64,000 bases of DNA, from NCBI GenBank assembly GCA_027886185.1, contig WOAB01000126.1, forward strand, positions 620,001-684,000. The letters are read 5' to 3'. This document shows positions 46,273-57,931 of this stretch, one piece after another. The notes under the pieces are model-generated. The model ran no database searches. It had not been told where the DNA came from and saw only the letters and a list, made by a program, of their open reading frames with translations. This DNA comes from Rheum nobile (Eukaryota; Streptophyta; Magnoliopsida; Caryophyllales; Polygonaceae). A program made the position numbers and the translations under genes. The first letter of the stretch is position 1, and every line of letters starts with the position of its first letter.

Positions 46273-49200
46273 TCCTCCCTCTCTTGAAAGGGATTCAACC
46301 CCAAATCCAGCTCTTCTTGGTCATCTTCATCCTGCACACAATAAGGCATCAAATCAGAGACATTGAAAACATCATGTACACCAAAGTTAGGAGGAAGATC
46401 AAGCTTGTAGGCGTTGTCATTGATCCTCTCAAGCACTTGAAAGGGTCCGTCGCCTCTTGGCTTGAGTTTGGAGTTGCGGAGCAATGGGAAGCGTTCCTTC
46501 CTTAGGTGCAACCACACGAGATCACCCGGTTCAAAAATTACTTCCTTTTGCCCCTTGTCCACATGCTTCTTGTATTGGCCGGTCCTCCTCTCAAGTTGCA
46601 ACCTTGTGTCCTCGTGCAACTTCTTAATCCTTGTAGCTTCATCCGCACCTTCTTTGCTTTCTCGCTCCTTGATATCATAGGGTAAGAGCTCTAGTGGGTT
46701 TGTGGGATTGCGCCCATAGACCACTTCAAAGGGTGTCTTCCTTGTTGCCGAATGGACCGTCCTATTGTAGGCGAACTCAATGAAGGACAAGCTATCCTCC
46801 CACCTGCGCAAGTTAGTCCTCAATATAGTTCTAAGCAAGACACCAAGAGTACGGTTGACCACCTCGGTTTGGCCATCCGTTTGAGGGTGACAAGTAGTAG
46901 AGAAAAGAAGCTTAGTTCCAAGCTTAGCCCAAAGAGTTTTCCAAAAGTAGCTTAGGAACTTAACATCTCGGTCTGACACAATGGACCTAGGAACTCCATG
47001 CAATCTCACAACATGATCAAAGAAAAGGTTAGCAACATGAGATGCATCATCGGTCTTATGACATGCAATGAAATGTGCCATTTTGGAGAACCTATCTACC
47101 ACTACAAAAATGGAGTCTCTCCCTCTCTTAGACCGCGGTAACCCCAAAACAAAGTCCATGGAAATGTCTTCCCAAGGTAGTTTAGGGATTGGCATTGGAG
47201 AGTAGAGACCATGGGGTTGCATTTTAGCCTTAGCACGCATACAAGTAGTACAAGAAGCACAAAGCTTCTCAACCGCTCTTAGCATCTTAGGCCAAAAGAA
47301 GTGCTCTCTAAGCACATGTAAGGTCTTAAGGACACCAAAGTGCCCCATCAACCCACCCCCATGTGCTTCTTGCACAAGTATAGCTCGAATGGAGCCCTTA
47401 GGAATGCACAACCTATGACCTTTGAACAAAAATCCATCATGCAAGTAAAATTGACCCTCACTTCCCTTAGACTTATATGCGGCTACTATAGCACAAAAAT
47501 CAGAATCAAGAGCATATAAGTCTTTCATGAAAGTGAAACCAAGCAACTTTGCATCTAATATGGTCAATAGAGTGTACCTCCTTGATAGGGCATCCGCCAC
47601 CACATTGTCCTTTCCCTTCTTGTGTTTTATCACATAGGGGAAAGACTTAATGAACTCCACCCACTTAGCATGCCTCTTGTTGAGCTTGCTTTGGGCCTTC
47701 AAGTATTTCAATGCCTCATGGTCTGAGTGTATGACAAATTCTTTAGGCAATAAGTAGTGTTGCCAAACTCTTAGCACACGTACTAAAGCGAGAAGTTCTT
47801 TGTCATAGGTGGGGTATTTGAGCTCGGCACCCCCAAGTTTCTCACTAAAATAGGCAATGGGTTTGCCCTCTTGCATGAGGACACCTCCAAGGCCTATTCC
47901 CAAAGCATCACACTCTATCTCAAAGATTTTGTCAAAGTTAGGCAATGATAGGAGTGGTGCTTGGGTGAGTTTGGCTTTGAGGCTAGCAAAGGCCGCCTCT
48001 TGTGCGATGTCCCATGAGAACGCCACACCTTTCTTGGTAAGCTCCGTGAGGGGTGCAGCCAAGGTGCTAAAGTCCCTCACAAAGCGGCGGTAAAAGCCAG
48101 CCAAGCCTAAGAAGCTTCGGACTTGAGTCATAGTAGTAGGTGTTGGCCATTCATGAGTAGCTTTCACCTTCTCCTCATCAACTCTCAAGCCCTCCTTATA
48201 TACCATAAATCCAAGAAATACCACATGATCCGAGAAAAAGTAGCACTTCTTGAAGTTGGCATATAGCTTCTCCTTCCTAAGAACCTCAAGAACTTGCCTA
48301 TGGTGATCCACGTGCTCATCAAGATTATGGCTATATACTAAGATGTCATCAAAGTACACAACCACAAACTTGCCAATGAAGCGCCTTAGAACATGGTTCA
48401 TGAGCCTCATGAATGTGCTAGGAGAGTTGGTGAGTCCAAAAGGCATCACCAACCACTCATATAATCCTTGCTTGGTCTTAAAAGCGGTTTTCCACTCATC
48501 GCCTTCTTTCATGCGAATTTGGTGATAACCACTCTTAAGATCAACCTTGGAAAACACACTCGCTCCATGCAACTCGTCAAGCATATCATCCAATCTTGGT
48601 ATGGGATGGCGATACTTAATGGTTATGTTATTGATCGCTCGATAATCAACACACATCCGCCAAGTACCGTCCTTCTTTGGTACCAAGATGACCGGAACTT
48701 CACAAGGGCTAAGGCTCTCCTTCACGTAGCCCTTGTCAAGCAATTCGTGGACTTGACGTTGCAACTCTTTTGTTTCCGCGGGATTAGCGTGGTATGCAGC
48801 CCTATTAGGTAGTGTTGCCCCCGGTATGAAGTCAATTTGATGTTCAATACCTCTTATCGGAGGCAACCCCTTTGGCACTTCCTCTTGAAAGAGATCGTCG
48901 AACTCTAACAAAAGGCGAGTGATGGGCCACGGGAGTCCCTCAAGATCATTCACGTTGAGGAGTATGTCCTTACGAATGAACAAAAGACATGACTCCCCAC
49001 TCTTGAACGCTTGAATGACTTCCTTAGACCTAGCTAAGAGCATATGACTAGAGGCACTTCCCTTGCTCCCAATCGCCATTTTCTTACCTTTGGCATGCTC
49101 CTTAGCTTGGGTCTTGCGTTGCTCCCTAGCCACATGGTCAGCCATGATTTCATGAGGAGCAAAGGGATGGAGAGTAATCCTTTTCCCACGTAAATGGAAG

Positions 49201-50255
49201 GAATACTCATTGCTCACCCCTTGATGTATGACGCCTCTATCAAACTGCCATGGCCTTCCCAAGAGAAGGTGGCACGCAGTCATAGGCAACACGTCACACA
49301 AAACCTCATCCTCATAGCCACCAATTGAGAACTTGATTATGGCTTGCTCCTTAACCTTTAGAGGGGTGTCGGAATTCAACCAACAAAGTGTGTAGGGTTG
49401 TGGGTGAGGAGTAGTGCTTAGGTTGAACCTAGACACTACTTCTTGGTCAATGATATTGCAACATGACCCCCCATCAATTATCATACTACATACTTTGCCA
49501 TTGATAGTGCACCTAGTATGGAAGATGGTCTCCCGTTGGCTAGGCACACTTGATCCCTCCGAGGCTATAAGCACTTTTTTATCCATAAAACAGTCCCCAT
49601 GGGCTGCAACAACATGCATCTCCTCCTCCTCGGCCTCCTCATTCTCAACAACCTCTACTTCATACTCATACTCATCCTCGGATTTGTACTCTCCTTGAGT
49701 ATTAAGTAGAACTTGCCTTTTTGAGGGGCAATCCCGGGCATAGTGCCCTCTTCCTAGACACTTGTAACACTTGATGTCCCTTGTTCGGTCCTCACCCTCC
49801 TTTCGTTGGGGTTGGACTTTACTAGGGAATTCTCGTCTAGGGTGACTAGGATTGTCACCCCTAGTCGGTTCCAAGCGTCTAGGTGCAGGTAATGCTCCTT
49901 TGGGACTTTGCCAAGGGCGTGAGCTATTCCCTTGGGGGCGTCTAGAAGATAATGCTTTATACATACGATTAGTATAATGAAGCACTTCTTCCATAGGCGT
50001 CCCACGAGGAAAATGTTGCTTACTCACGACCGCTTTGAGTTCACTACTGAGATGGTTAATGAACTTAGAAATAAGATACCCTTCGGGAACTCTTAGTCCG
50101 AACCTAAAGACCAAGGTCTTTAGCTCCATGTAGAACTCATCCGGGGTTTTATTCCCTTGTTCAAGTTGTTCCAATCTCTCATGAACCCTCTCGGCATAGT
50201 CATCCGGAACAAACCTATCTCTAAGAGCCCGTTTGAGCTCTTGCCATGTGGTCAC
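45999..50255 (-). CDS. Gypsy 2 gag-pol polyprotein, main frame
   Basis: 1418 codons uninterrupted from the first methionine after a stop at 50277. Domains by residue: Gag C-terminus 1-100; CCHC zinc knuckle 163-176; aspartic protease with DGGS at 261-264; RT about 480-690 with YFDD at 634-637; RNase H with D783, E820, D845 and D888; integrase zinc finger about 965-1005; DDE residues D1034, D1095 and E1131 with exactly 35 residues between the last two; C-terminal GDLVWLH/GPFQV module to DLMPY near 1304. No chromodomain is visible. The last ~90 residues lie in the 3' LTR and look frame-shifted relative to the 5' LTR copy. All catalytic residues are present; it is probably inactive only through the two upstream nonsense codons. 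Confidence 0.9.
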   Translation of the reverse strand: MTTWQELKRALRDRFVPDDYAERVHERLEQLEQGNKTPDEFYMELKTLVFRFGLRVPEGYLISKFINHLSSELKAVVSKQHFPRGTPMEEVLHYTNRMYKALSSRRPQGNSSRPWQSPKGALPAPRRLEPTRGDNPSHPRREFPSKVQPQRKEGEDRTRDIKCYKCLGRGHYARDCPSKRQVLLNTQGEYKSEDEYEYEVEVVENEEAEEEEMHVVAAHGDCFMDKKVLIASEGSSVPSQRETIFHTRCTINGKVCSMIIDGGSCCNIIDQEVVSRFNLSTTPHPQPYTLCWLNSDTPLKVKEQAIIKFSIGGYEDEVLCDVLPMTACHLLLGRPWQFDRGVIHQGVSNEYSFHLRGKRITLHPFAPHEIMADHVAREQRKTQAKEHAKGKKMAIGSKGSASSHMLLARSKEVIQAFKSGESCLLFIRKDILLNVNDLEGLPWPITRLLLEFDDLFQEEVPKGLPPIRGIEHQIDFIPGATLPNRAAYHANPAETKELQRQVHELLDKGYVKESLSPCEVPVILVPKKDGTWRMCVDYRAINNITIKYRHPIPRLDDMLDELHGASVFSKVDLKSGYHQIRMKEGDEWKTAFKTKQGLYEWLVMPFGLTNSPSTFMRLMNHVLRRFIGKFVVVYFDDILVYSHNLDEHVDHHRQVLEVLRKEKLYANFKKCYFFSDHVVFLGFMVYKEGLRVDEEKVKATHEWPTPTTMTQVRSFLGLAGFYRRFVRDFSTLAAPLTELTKKGVAFSWDIAQEAAFASLKAKLTQAPLLSLPNFDKIFEIECDALGIGLGGVLMQEGKPIAYFSEKLGGAELKYPTYDKELLALVRVLRVWQHYLLPKEFVIHSDHEALKYLKAQSKLNKRHAKWVEFIKSFPYVIKHKKGKDNVVADALSRRYTLLTILDAKLLGFTFMKDLYALDSDFCAIVAAYKSKGSEGQFYLHDGFLFKGHRLCIPKGSIRAILVQEAHGGGLMGHFGVLKTLHVLREHFFWPKMLRAVEKLCASCTTCMRAKAKMQPHGLYSPMPIPKLPWEDISMDFVLGLPRSKRGRDSIFVVVDRFSKMAHFIACHKTDDASHVANLFFDHVVRLHGVPRSIVSDRDVKFLSYFWKTLWAKLGTKLLFSTTCHPQTDGQTEVVNRTLGVLLRTILRTNLRRWEDSLSFIEFAYNRTVHSATRKTPFEVVYGRNPTNPLELLPYDIKERESKEGADEATRIKKLHEDTRLQLERRTGQYKKHVDKGQKEVIFEPGDLVWLHLRKERFPLLRNSKLKPRGDGPFQVLERINDNAYKLDLPPNFGVHDVFNVSDLMPYCVQDEDDQEELDLGLNPFQEREDDVTLPHQGQDTEEAPPRTWTPRSSPWELWRTRSWIKARSMWWTHLELEMAKTCMGEPKLSQSQAKARHLPRQGQGVGRAGHKCLQGQHSR
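46273..46285 (-). other. Polypurine tract of Gypsy 2
   Basis: On the minus strand, agagagggagga immediately precedes the 3' LTR start. Confidence 0.85.
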
Positions 50256-50276
50256 TTGGGGGTGTCCATGGAACTC

Positions 50277-51149
50277 TCATTCCTCTTTGTCCCCAAGCCA
50301 CCATTGATAGGCAAATCCCTCAAACTTGATTGTAGCTATAGCTACTCGTTGAGCTTCCAAGTAGTTATAGTACTGGAATATTTGATCGGTCTTTTGTTCC
50401 CAATCAAGATATACCTCGGGCTCACAATTTAAACCAAAGCATTGTACCTCCAATTTTACTCCATGTGGTCGAGGTTGCTCCAAATTGGCCGGGTATTGGT
50501 TGCCATTGCCGCTGGTGCCGCGTGGTTCATAGGGCATGTAGCCGCCCTATCCTTGTCCTTGGGACGCTCTGCCTCGGCTTGGCGCACTCCTTAGGGGATG
50601 GAGCAAGGGTCCTTGAGACCTAGGGATATCATTGGGCTGCATTCTCGATTGCTCTCCAAGCCTTAATCCGGAATCTGCATGGTTAGATCTAAAAGGCATA
50701 GTAGTAGGAGCAAAAGGCAATGAAAAATTAGAAGAAGCATATTCTTCCCTTGTAGTGCTCATGCGATGTGCATGCCCTTGGAAGCCCTCGGTCAAGGCAT
50801 GATTGGTCACTCCCGGAGTTGGCAACGGCCAAGTAGTCATGGGCACCGAGAGTTGATCACCCGGCGGCGCAAGGCCTAGCACGGAGGAGGTGCCGGCACT
50901 TGCTTGCGACAAAGACCCTCCTTGGCCTTGGACGGAGGAGACGCCCGGCGTCGTCCTCCATTTCTCCTCCATGGCGCGCATGAATGCAGCATGTTCCTCC
51001 CTTATGACGCTCAAGTGTTGTCGGGCGCGCTCGTTGGATTCCTCTTGAGAAGCTTGAATGGATTTGAGGAGTGTCTCCATAGTGATTGCCGAGACCTCCT
51101 TGGGGTCCTCATTAGCGGCTTGCCTGTCTTTGGGATTCACCATCTCCAA
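50277..51149 (-). pseudogene. Gypsy 2 Gag N-terminal part with two nonsense codons
   Basis: In one continuous frame: a start at 51149 or 51143 (MVNPKDRQ), about 200 residues of low-complexity Gag N-terminus, a TAG at 50547-50549, then the Gag core (VYLDWEQKTDQIFQYYN, and FEGFAYQWWLGDKEE), a TGA at 50277-50279, and directly in phase the sequence leading to the 1418-residue frame. No frameshift is needed. The full frame before mutation would be about 1717 codons, a usual single-polyprotein length for plant Gypsy elements. Confidence 0.85.
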
Positions 51150-52074
51150 CCTTCACAAAACAAGCACACGACAGCCAACAAAATCCAAAGAAACTCCAAC
51201 AAAGGTACGTAACAAGTAGGATTGCCAAATTTGCCTAATTTAAATTAGGACTCGGAATCCAACAAGTTCTTGGGTTAGGGTGGCTCCTATATGCAAAAGA
51301 CTCACAAAATTGAAAATAAAGTGCACCACAATCCTTGTCAAAGCTTAAGTTAATTCACAACTCAAGCAATACTTGTAAGTACTTGTCTCCTATTACCACT
51401 TACTAATGTTAGCTCGAGCAAAAGGAATTACAACTTCACTTACAAATGCTTCACAAAAAAAGTGTACGTCTTTTTTTTTTTTTTTTTGACTTGTCTTGGC
51501 TTGCTCTTTTGTACAATTCCAAGCCGAGTTTTTCTAAGATTCTTCTTTTTTTTTTCTTTTTTTTTGACGAAGGAAATGCAGAAAACTTAACAAGAAATAG
51601 GCAAAGCAACTCGAGTAACAAAGCGTACGCACTTCGGATTCGTTCCTCCACAAGAAGGCCCGGTTTGGCAATTAACGTAGGCAATTCAACTCGGATTGTA
51701 CATGTGCCAAATAAGGAAAGAAAATGACTCAAGATCCTATACTAAATGCACGACTAAATGGGCTTTAAGAGGGTTGAAGGTTACACTTTTCAAATTCAAA
51801 CAAGTATTAAATGCATTCAAAGCACACAATATTTCCTAATTTGAAGGTTGTAGATCTTCAACTCCTAAAACGTCCACTTCCTATCGGTCCAACTGACTCC
51901 TAGATCTATTCTAGATGCACGACACCAACAACAAACAAAAAAAAAAAATCAAGAACAAAGCAAAAACACTTTTCGGATGCAAGACTCACAACTACAAACA
52001 CAAAGGCACGAAAACAAAGAACTTGGAGGACTTTCGGCCCTTGAATTTAAATGAGGATTTTGAGCAAAACTTAT
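51150..52074 (-). other. Leader of Gypsy 2
   Basis: About 0.9 kb between primer site and gag; no coding signal. It contains two long T tracts at about 51470-51487 and 51548-51566. Confidence 0.6.
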
Positions 52075-52088
52075 GTGCTCTGATACCA
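52075..52088 (-). other. Primer binding site, tRNA-Met
   Basis: Minus-strand TGGTATCAGAGCAC, matching the Met-tRNA site through the first 12 bases, next to the end of the 5' LTR. Confidence 0.9.
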
Positions 52089-52090
52089 AA

Positions 52091-53117
52091 TGTTAAGATC
52101 AAAGGATTGTGAAGCCACGGTGCAAGCTTTGCTCGTCGATGGAGGTGGAATCGCCAATTAGGGTTTTCGGATGGACGACGGCGTGACGGAGGCTCGTAGG
52201 TGGGATGACGGCGGAGTTGTGGGGGATAGTAGGCACACACAGTCTTCTTATAGAGGGAAGAAGATATGCTTGCAGAAGTGAAAGGGGAGAAGAAGTGTGA
52301 GAGATGTACTCACTCGGCACACTTAGAGTTTTTGGACGTAAGAGATTAGAGAGAAAGCAAGAGAGACTTGACAAAGCAATTTTGTGCATTCTTACATGAG
52401 CTTTTCAGCTTTCAAAGAGCCTATATATAGGCTTACAAAAAATGCAAGAACGCCTAAGAGAAATGTCAAAAGCCATGCATAAAACTAAACCCTAAATTTA
52501 CTACCGAAATGTCCAATTTAGGTAACTTATTAACTTCAAATGTCAAATTCATCAAGCACATTAAAGATCCTCTCGGCTAAGGCTTGGGCCCATGATGGTG
52601 GGCTAAATGAGCCAGCCCAAAGTGGTTGGAGCGCCGATCAAAGTGGTCCAGGTGGCTCGACGCCCTTCTTTGAAGTTTACTTGCCGCTAGCGCCGTGCTC
52701 GCCGACGCCTTGTTGTAGGCAAAGCACCAGGGCAGGCCCGGTGTGGCTTAGGGTGGCTTGGCATGCCAGACCCTTGTGGAGATATTGGAGAAGCTCCCTA
52801 GCTCTAGACCTTGTGATGGCGCCGGGAATTACCTTGTCATCTTGAGTGTTGGCCTTGGAGACACTTGTGCCCGGCGCGGCCGGTGCCTTGGCCTTGTCTT
52901 GGCAAATGCCTTGCTTTGGCTTGGCTTTGGCTCGGCTTTGGCTCTCCCATACATGTCTTGACCATCTCCAACTCCAAGTGTGTCCACCACATGCTCCGTG
53001 CTTTGATCCAGCTCCGGGTCCTCCATAGTGCCCATGGAGAGCTCCTCGGCGTCCACATCCTCGGCGGCGCCTTGGTTGTCCTCGGTGTCTTGGCCTTGAT
53101 GTGGCATGGTCACATCA
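52091..53117 (-). repeat. 5' LTR of Gypsy 2
   Basis: 1027 bp. On the minus strand it starts TGATGTGACCATGCCAC and ends cttaaca. Confidence 0.93.
52421..52430 (-). promoter_or_regulatory. LTR TATA box
   Basis: ctatatatag, palindromic, about 690 bp inside the 5' LTR. The 3' LTR has the same box at 45583-45592. It would place a short R-U5 of about 300 bp. Confidence 0.55.
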
Positions 53118-53683
53118 TAAGAGTTTGGGCAACAAACAACACTAAAAACACCTACGATATATTATTTACGACATAGGGCACAACTTTGAGCGAAAGTTAT
53201 GCGTTTCAAATTTTGTCAATTTCTTTGTGTGAATCATCTTATATTGTCAAAATATTGGGAGAAACAAAGTGCTAAGTGTTTGGGCGACAAACAACACTAA
53301 AAACACATACTATGTACCATTTACAATACAAGGCACAACTTTGAGCGAAAGTTAAGAGTTTCAAATTTTGTCAATTTCATTTCTGAATCATCTTATATTT
53401 TCAAAATATTCGGGGAAAAAAAAGAGCTAAGAGTTTGGGAGACAAACAACACTAAAAATACCTACGATGTACCATTTATGACACAAGGCACAACTTTGAG
53501 CGAAAGTAATGAGTTTCAAATTTTGTCAATTTTTTTTCGTGAATCATCTTATATTGTCAAAATATTGGTGGGAAAAAGAGATAAGAGTTTGGCCGAAAAA
53601 CAACACTTAAGACACCTACGATTTATTATTTATGACACACGACACAACTTAGAGCGAGAATTATGAGTTTCAAATTTTGTCAA
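53118..53683. repeat. ~155-bp satellite array, block 5
   Basis: Between three and four monomers between Gypsy 2 and the Cassandra element. Confidence 0.95.
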
Positions 53684-53774
53684 TGTAACACCCGAGATTT
53701 ATAACCATCTATAAGGATTAGAGTGTTATCCATGTCAATAAGAGCTTTTCCTGTTCATGGTTCAAGTGAGGACA

Positions 53775-53850
53775 AAGAACTCTGAATTTAAGCATGATAG
53801 GGCGGGAGTAGTACCAGTATGGGTGACCTCCAGTAAAGTCCCCGGGTTGG
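53775..53850 (+). other. 5S-rRNA-like segment, left LTR (degraded)
   Basis: Contains ttaagcatgatagggcggg and agtatgggtgacctcc, diverged from the 5S gene's internal promoter (A box and C box) region. Confidence 0.7.
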
Positions 53851-54094
53851 CATGAGATGACGCTTCTAAAGCCACATGTCTTAAAATGGTATTAGATCCG
53901 ACTCTGGGTTACGTGTGGACTTGGTCTTGATGGCGGTCACTCGAACCAGAGGGTGGTCTTTGGGGCTTGACGAGTTCATCAAGGGTTTAAGTGGAGGTGA
54001 TTGTAACACCCCAGATTTGTAATCCTTTATAAGGATTAGAGTGTTATCCATGTCAACAAGAGCCCTTCCTTTTCATGGTACAAGTGAGGACAAG

Positions 54095-54170
54095 AAACTC
54101 GGAAGTTAAGCGTGCTAGGGCGGAAGTAGTACTAGGATGGGTGACCTCCTGGGAAGTCCCCGGGTTTGCA
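54095..54170 (+). other. 5S-rRNA-like segment, right LTR (well kept)
   Basis: agttaagcgtgctagggcg (A-box region) and aggatgggtgacctcctggg (C-box region) are nearly identical to plant 5S rRNA. Only the 3' two thirds of a 5S gene is recognisable, so it is not a functional rRNA gene, but the RNA polymerase III internal promoter words are intact. Confidence 0.8.
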
Positions 54171-54203
54171 TGGGATGACGTTTCTAAGGCCGTAGGTCTT
54201 ACA

Positions 54204-54288
54204 TTCAATTTCATTCAGTGAATCATCTTATATTGTCAAAATATTGGGGGAACCAAAGAGCTACGAGTTTGGGCGACGAACACCACTA
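54204..54288. repeat. ~155-bp satellite fragment, block 6
   Basis: A partial monomer between Cassandra and the truncated LTR. Confidence 0.85.
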
Positions 54289-56592
54289 ACCCTATACCCG
54301 GGTATACTATTTTCTTAAAAAAACCTTAAAGAAAATAACATTTTGTGAAACTCCGAAAATCTTTTATAAAACGTTCGAAAACATGTCCGAGCCTGTCTCA
54401 GACACGAAGGTACCTTCTATCGTATACATTTACCCGCGGGTCGAAACGACGTCGTTAGCTAGGCGACCCGCCCTTCCCAATACAGGTAAAGTTTCCCCCT
54501 TGGCATACCCAATCCGGATTCCGGGGTTAACAAGGGATGAATATATTCCAAAAATAAACATTTTAATACCATGCGGGGCTCGGAACAATCCTTACCCGCG
54601 AAAATATCAAAATTCATAACACAACATTACAATTATCCATCAACAGTTTATCATAGTTGCCACACATGCACAATCATCATCATCAGCGTACCATTTAGTT
54701 GCCACACAGGCATGATCCTCAATAGCTTATCATTTAGTTGCCACACAGGCATAATCATCATCAACAGTTTATCGTAGAGTTGCCACACAGGCGTAATCAT
54801 CAATAATTTTTTTAATATAATTGCCACACAAGCATAATTCTCAACAACCCACCTTCATAATATAACCAGCCACATATACCAAATCATGATATGATAGTTC
54901 TCACCAGCACATTATTTCAAATCAATCTCAGCTATCCAAAAACAAGCGTGATCATCACAAGCATTCACTATTATAATAATCATCAATTCATACATATATA
55001 CATATCAAACACACTTATTATGAATTCATACTTCAGATGCAAAAACACCATTACCAATTATAACATCACATGAAACATATCATATCAAGATCATTTTTTG
55101 ATTATGCACCAATTCCACACCATCGTATTATCTCAGAAATAGTCATTGTCACAGCATGCATTCAGTAATGAACTAATTCTTTAGTACACATAAATATATC
55201 AAGACACCCTTAATATAAATTCCTTCTAGGATATAAAAGCACCGATCAAAGCAGCATCCATATATCAAGCATCTTGATTTATCATAATCAACTATGTAAT
55301 ATGCCACCAATATTACTATTAACAATTCATTTTCGCAACCATGGACAACCTTATGTCAAAGTAGCCATGAGTACAATTTGCATTCAATAATGAACTAACC
55401 CATAACACGTATAATTATATCAAGGCACATAATATCATATTCCTATCCAAGGAACAACAACCACATAACAACACCGCACTTTTATTATAATTTATCTACA
55501 TAGCCAGATATCCTGTATTCAAACTAAGCACATAAACATTCACATATAACTTGCCTTGACGAGTATTTATCTCAAGGTTCTCGCGTTATAATTGCTTAAG
55601 CCACTGGTACCTCCTATTTCCCGATATTACCGCGAATTCCTGAATTTACGATACAATACGGAATTGGCTATAACTTTTGATATACATATCAGAATCAGGA
55701 TCTGTAAAGTTCCAGACACTCGTACGACAATTCCTTACCTTATGGAATAGGCCAAAACTTTCTAGAAATTACAGAAAATGCCCAGAAATTCCGGTAGTGC
55801 TCTGTTCTGCCCCAAACTCCAAATTTTCACTTCCAAATTCCAATTTCAATTCTCCTACACCTTCCACCACACCAATTAACCTCTTACTAACCATGCTCAT
55901 GCCCTAAACACCACCTTGAAGCAAAGGTTCACAAATTCATGGAGTTAGGTTTAGAAATTTGAAGAAAAGCTTACCTTAGCCTAATAGGAGGCTATTAGCT
56001 TGGAAAGGAACTTGTGTCTTCTATGGTGATGTAGAAGCCAAGCTTACATACTCCATAATGGCAGCTTCTAACCACTTAAGTTCACGGCTGGCCAAGGAGA
56101 TGATTCGGTGGTGGTGGTGGTATTTCTTTTGGTGGTGGAAGCAAGAAGGAACAAGAAGACAAGGTGGTGGTGGAGAGGTGGTGTGAGGCGGTGGAGAGGA
56201 AGCTATGGAGGATAGGCTATGGCGGTTTGGAAGGGGGAAAAATAATGAAGGGGGTGGCCGACTATGAGTAGATAAAAAGAGGTAAAGAGAGTTTGTAGAG
56301 AAATCTAGAATTAGGGGGGTTTAATAATCTAATTTAATATAAGCTTTGACTAAGTCAAAGACTTATTTTGTCTTCTAGCTACTAATCTCTTTAATTATAT
56401 ATAATATGTATATATTTATGTATGTAAAATTAAAATACCACACTAATTACTCGAAAATAATACTAGCGTCGGTTCTAAACGGTATTCTACGACGCTCGCA
56501 AAATTTTACACTATAACTTGTAATAAAGAAATATATTAACATTGCTAAGCAAAATAATTTTTTTAAAATATGTATTTCACTGCGATATTACA
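54289..56592 (-). mobile_element. Truncated LTR, family A
   Basis: Begins abruptly at cctatacccgggtatac, a phrase that lies about 770 bp inside the full LTR at 57932 (at about 58700), and ends GCGATATTACA, the family A terminus. Further shared phrases are aaaacgttcgaaaacatgtc and gcggggctcggaacaatcc. The outer ~770 bp including the true terminus is missing, so no target duplication is visible on the left. Confidence 0.75.
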
Positions 56593-57931
56593 CAAGCGGG
56601 ATCGAACCAGTATGTGACGTCGGGGCCTAAGGGAGGAGATTCACTCGACTACTAGCTTAGGCTTATATTCCAACGTAAGTAAAACGAAGTACAAAGAAGG
56701 CTACTTATAGCCAAAGGGCACGGCCAAGAACCCTAATGGGCTTGGGACGCGAGACAAACTAATGGGCTGACTTCTCTAGCAAGAGAAAGACACGCCCGAA
56801 ATAGAAAGTGCAGAAATAGACAATGCTAAAAAGGGAAACTTGCCAAAACGGGAATTAACATAAAATAGGGAAATAATATGCTAAATAAGACTAAGTCCTA
56901 TTCCAAGGGGGACGCCACAGTCTTGGTCGCCTTGGGCTCGCCATAGCCCGGCTTGGGTTGAGCCAGGGACACATCACACTTCCTCGTAAATTTAATATCA
57001 TAAAACAATGGTTCATTATTTCTTGTGAAACCATAAGAGACCAAGGTCTTACGCAAGTACAATAAGATCGACCAATCATTCGAATCCGCAAGCCTAATAA
57101 TCATTAGTTTATAGCCTCTGATTATCCATATAACCCTCCCATACTACAATTTCAAGCGCATAGCCTTATGATAGCCTTAACTTATAACATTCTCATGAAT
57201 TAACTATGCTCGCGGATGTATAAATGTCATAACCACAAGATTCACAACTAATCGTTCTCACACCATCCTTATTACGTACCCAAGAAGGAATCAAGTAAGG
57301 AACACAATATACTACTTGGTCAATCACCACTCCTAGATTCTACTCACGACTAGAACATTTTTTATGACTCCCAAGAACATTTCAAACTCAATAGTTTCCT
57401 AGAAATCATTCATGTTACTCTTTGATTGAGATTACAAACAAATTAAGAGAATCACCCGACACCAAAGGAATAACTCCGTGTGAGTCATAAATCAAGAATA
57501 TATAAACACCCCCTTATTTGTTAGCATCCAAAAAAATATGATTTCATCCAAGGAAATGAAAACATCAAAAGAAAGAAAAAATATAATGAATATAAAACTA
57601 TCACCTTAAAAATCATTCAAAACAAAATATTATTAGAAAGCCAAAATACCTATATAACGCGTGAAATCATTACTTAAGAATCATAAATGTGACATCTCAC
57701 CCATTCATAAAATAAAGGTACGTACTATGCACGTCAAATTATAAAACCCCTACCAGACATCTGCGTAGGCAGATGCTAATTCAAATATAGACATATAAAC
57801 ATATATATATATATATAACATACATTAATTTAAGTACTTAAGCAGTAAGCATGGAGATGGTGATGCGACGTATGATGTTGATTCTACCCATTCCCACAAG
57901 AATTAGAAACCTAGGCTCATATACCAACTTC
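56593..57931 (-). other. Non-coding interior between two family A LTRs
   Basis: Contains no Gag or Pol motif. The 56600-57050 part reads like LTR or UTR of another element (a TATA-like ctataagtagcc on the minus strand) and there is no polypurine tract next to 56592, so the original interior has been replaced or deleted. Confidence 0.45.
57914..57926 (-). other. Primer binding site, tRNA-Met-like
   Basis: Minus-strand TGGTATATGAGCC, two differences from the canonical site, next to the LTR at 57932. It shows that the LTR at 57932-60374 is the 5' LTR of a minus-strand element. Confidence 0.6.

Larger units (their letters stand above)
45253..53117 (-). mobile_element. Ty3/Gypsy retrotransposon 2, nearly intact, CRM-like
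   Basis: 7865 bp with an exact 5-bp target duplication taaga (45248-45252 and 53118-53122). LTRs are 45253-46272 and 52091-53117, with about 31 differences by eye (3%). Primer site, polypurine tract and one long gag-pol frame with only two nonsense codons are present. Transcription would run leftward. The pol frame extends about 270 bp into the 3' LTR. Confidence 0.95.
53684..54203 (+). mobile_element. Cassandra TRIM retrotransposon
   Basis: Two direct LTRs of 202 bp each (53684-53885 and 54002-54203), both starting TGTAACACCC, with a primer-site-like tggtattagatcc at 53887 and a purine-rich aagtggaggtgat before the second LTR. Total 520 bp, internal about 116 bp, no coding capacity. Flanks gtcaa / ttcaa form a target duplication with one mismatch. 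Both LTRs hold 5S-rRNA-like sequence, the defining feature of Cassandra. The LTRs are strongly diverged (about 30 differences by eye), so it is old. Confidence 0.9.

Noticed and set aside
51446..51732. Two overlapping 93-codon frames with polylysine or polyphenylalanine
   Set aside because: They result from the two poly-T tracts in the leader of Gypsy 2.
56593..56612. tRNA T-arm-like word (GGTTCGATCCCGC on the minus strand)
   Set aside because: No cloverleaf, A box or anticodon arm is visible around it, so neither a tRNA gene nor a SINE can be supported.
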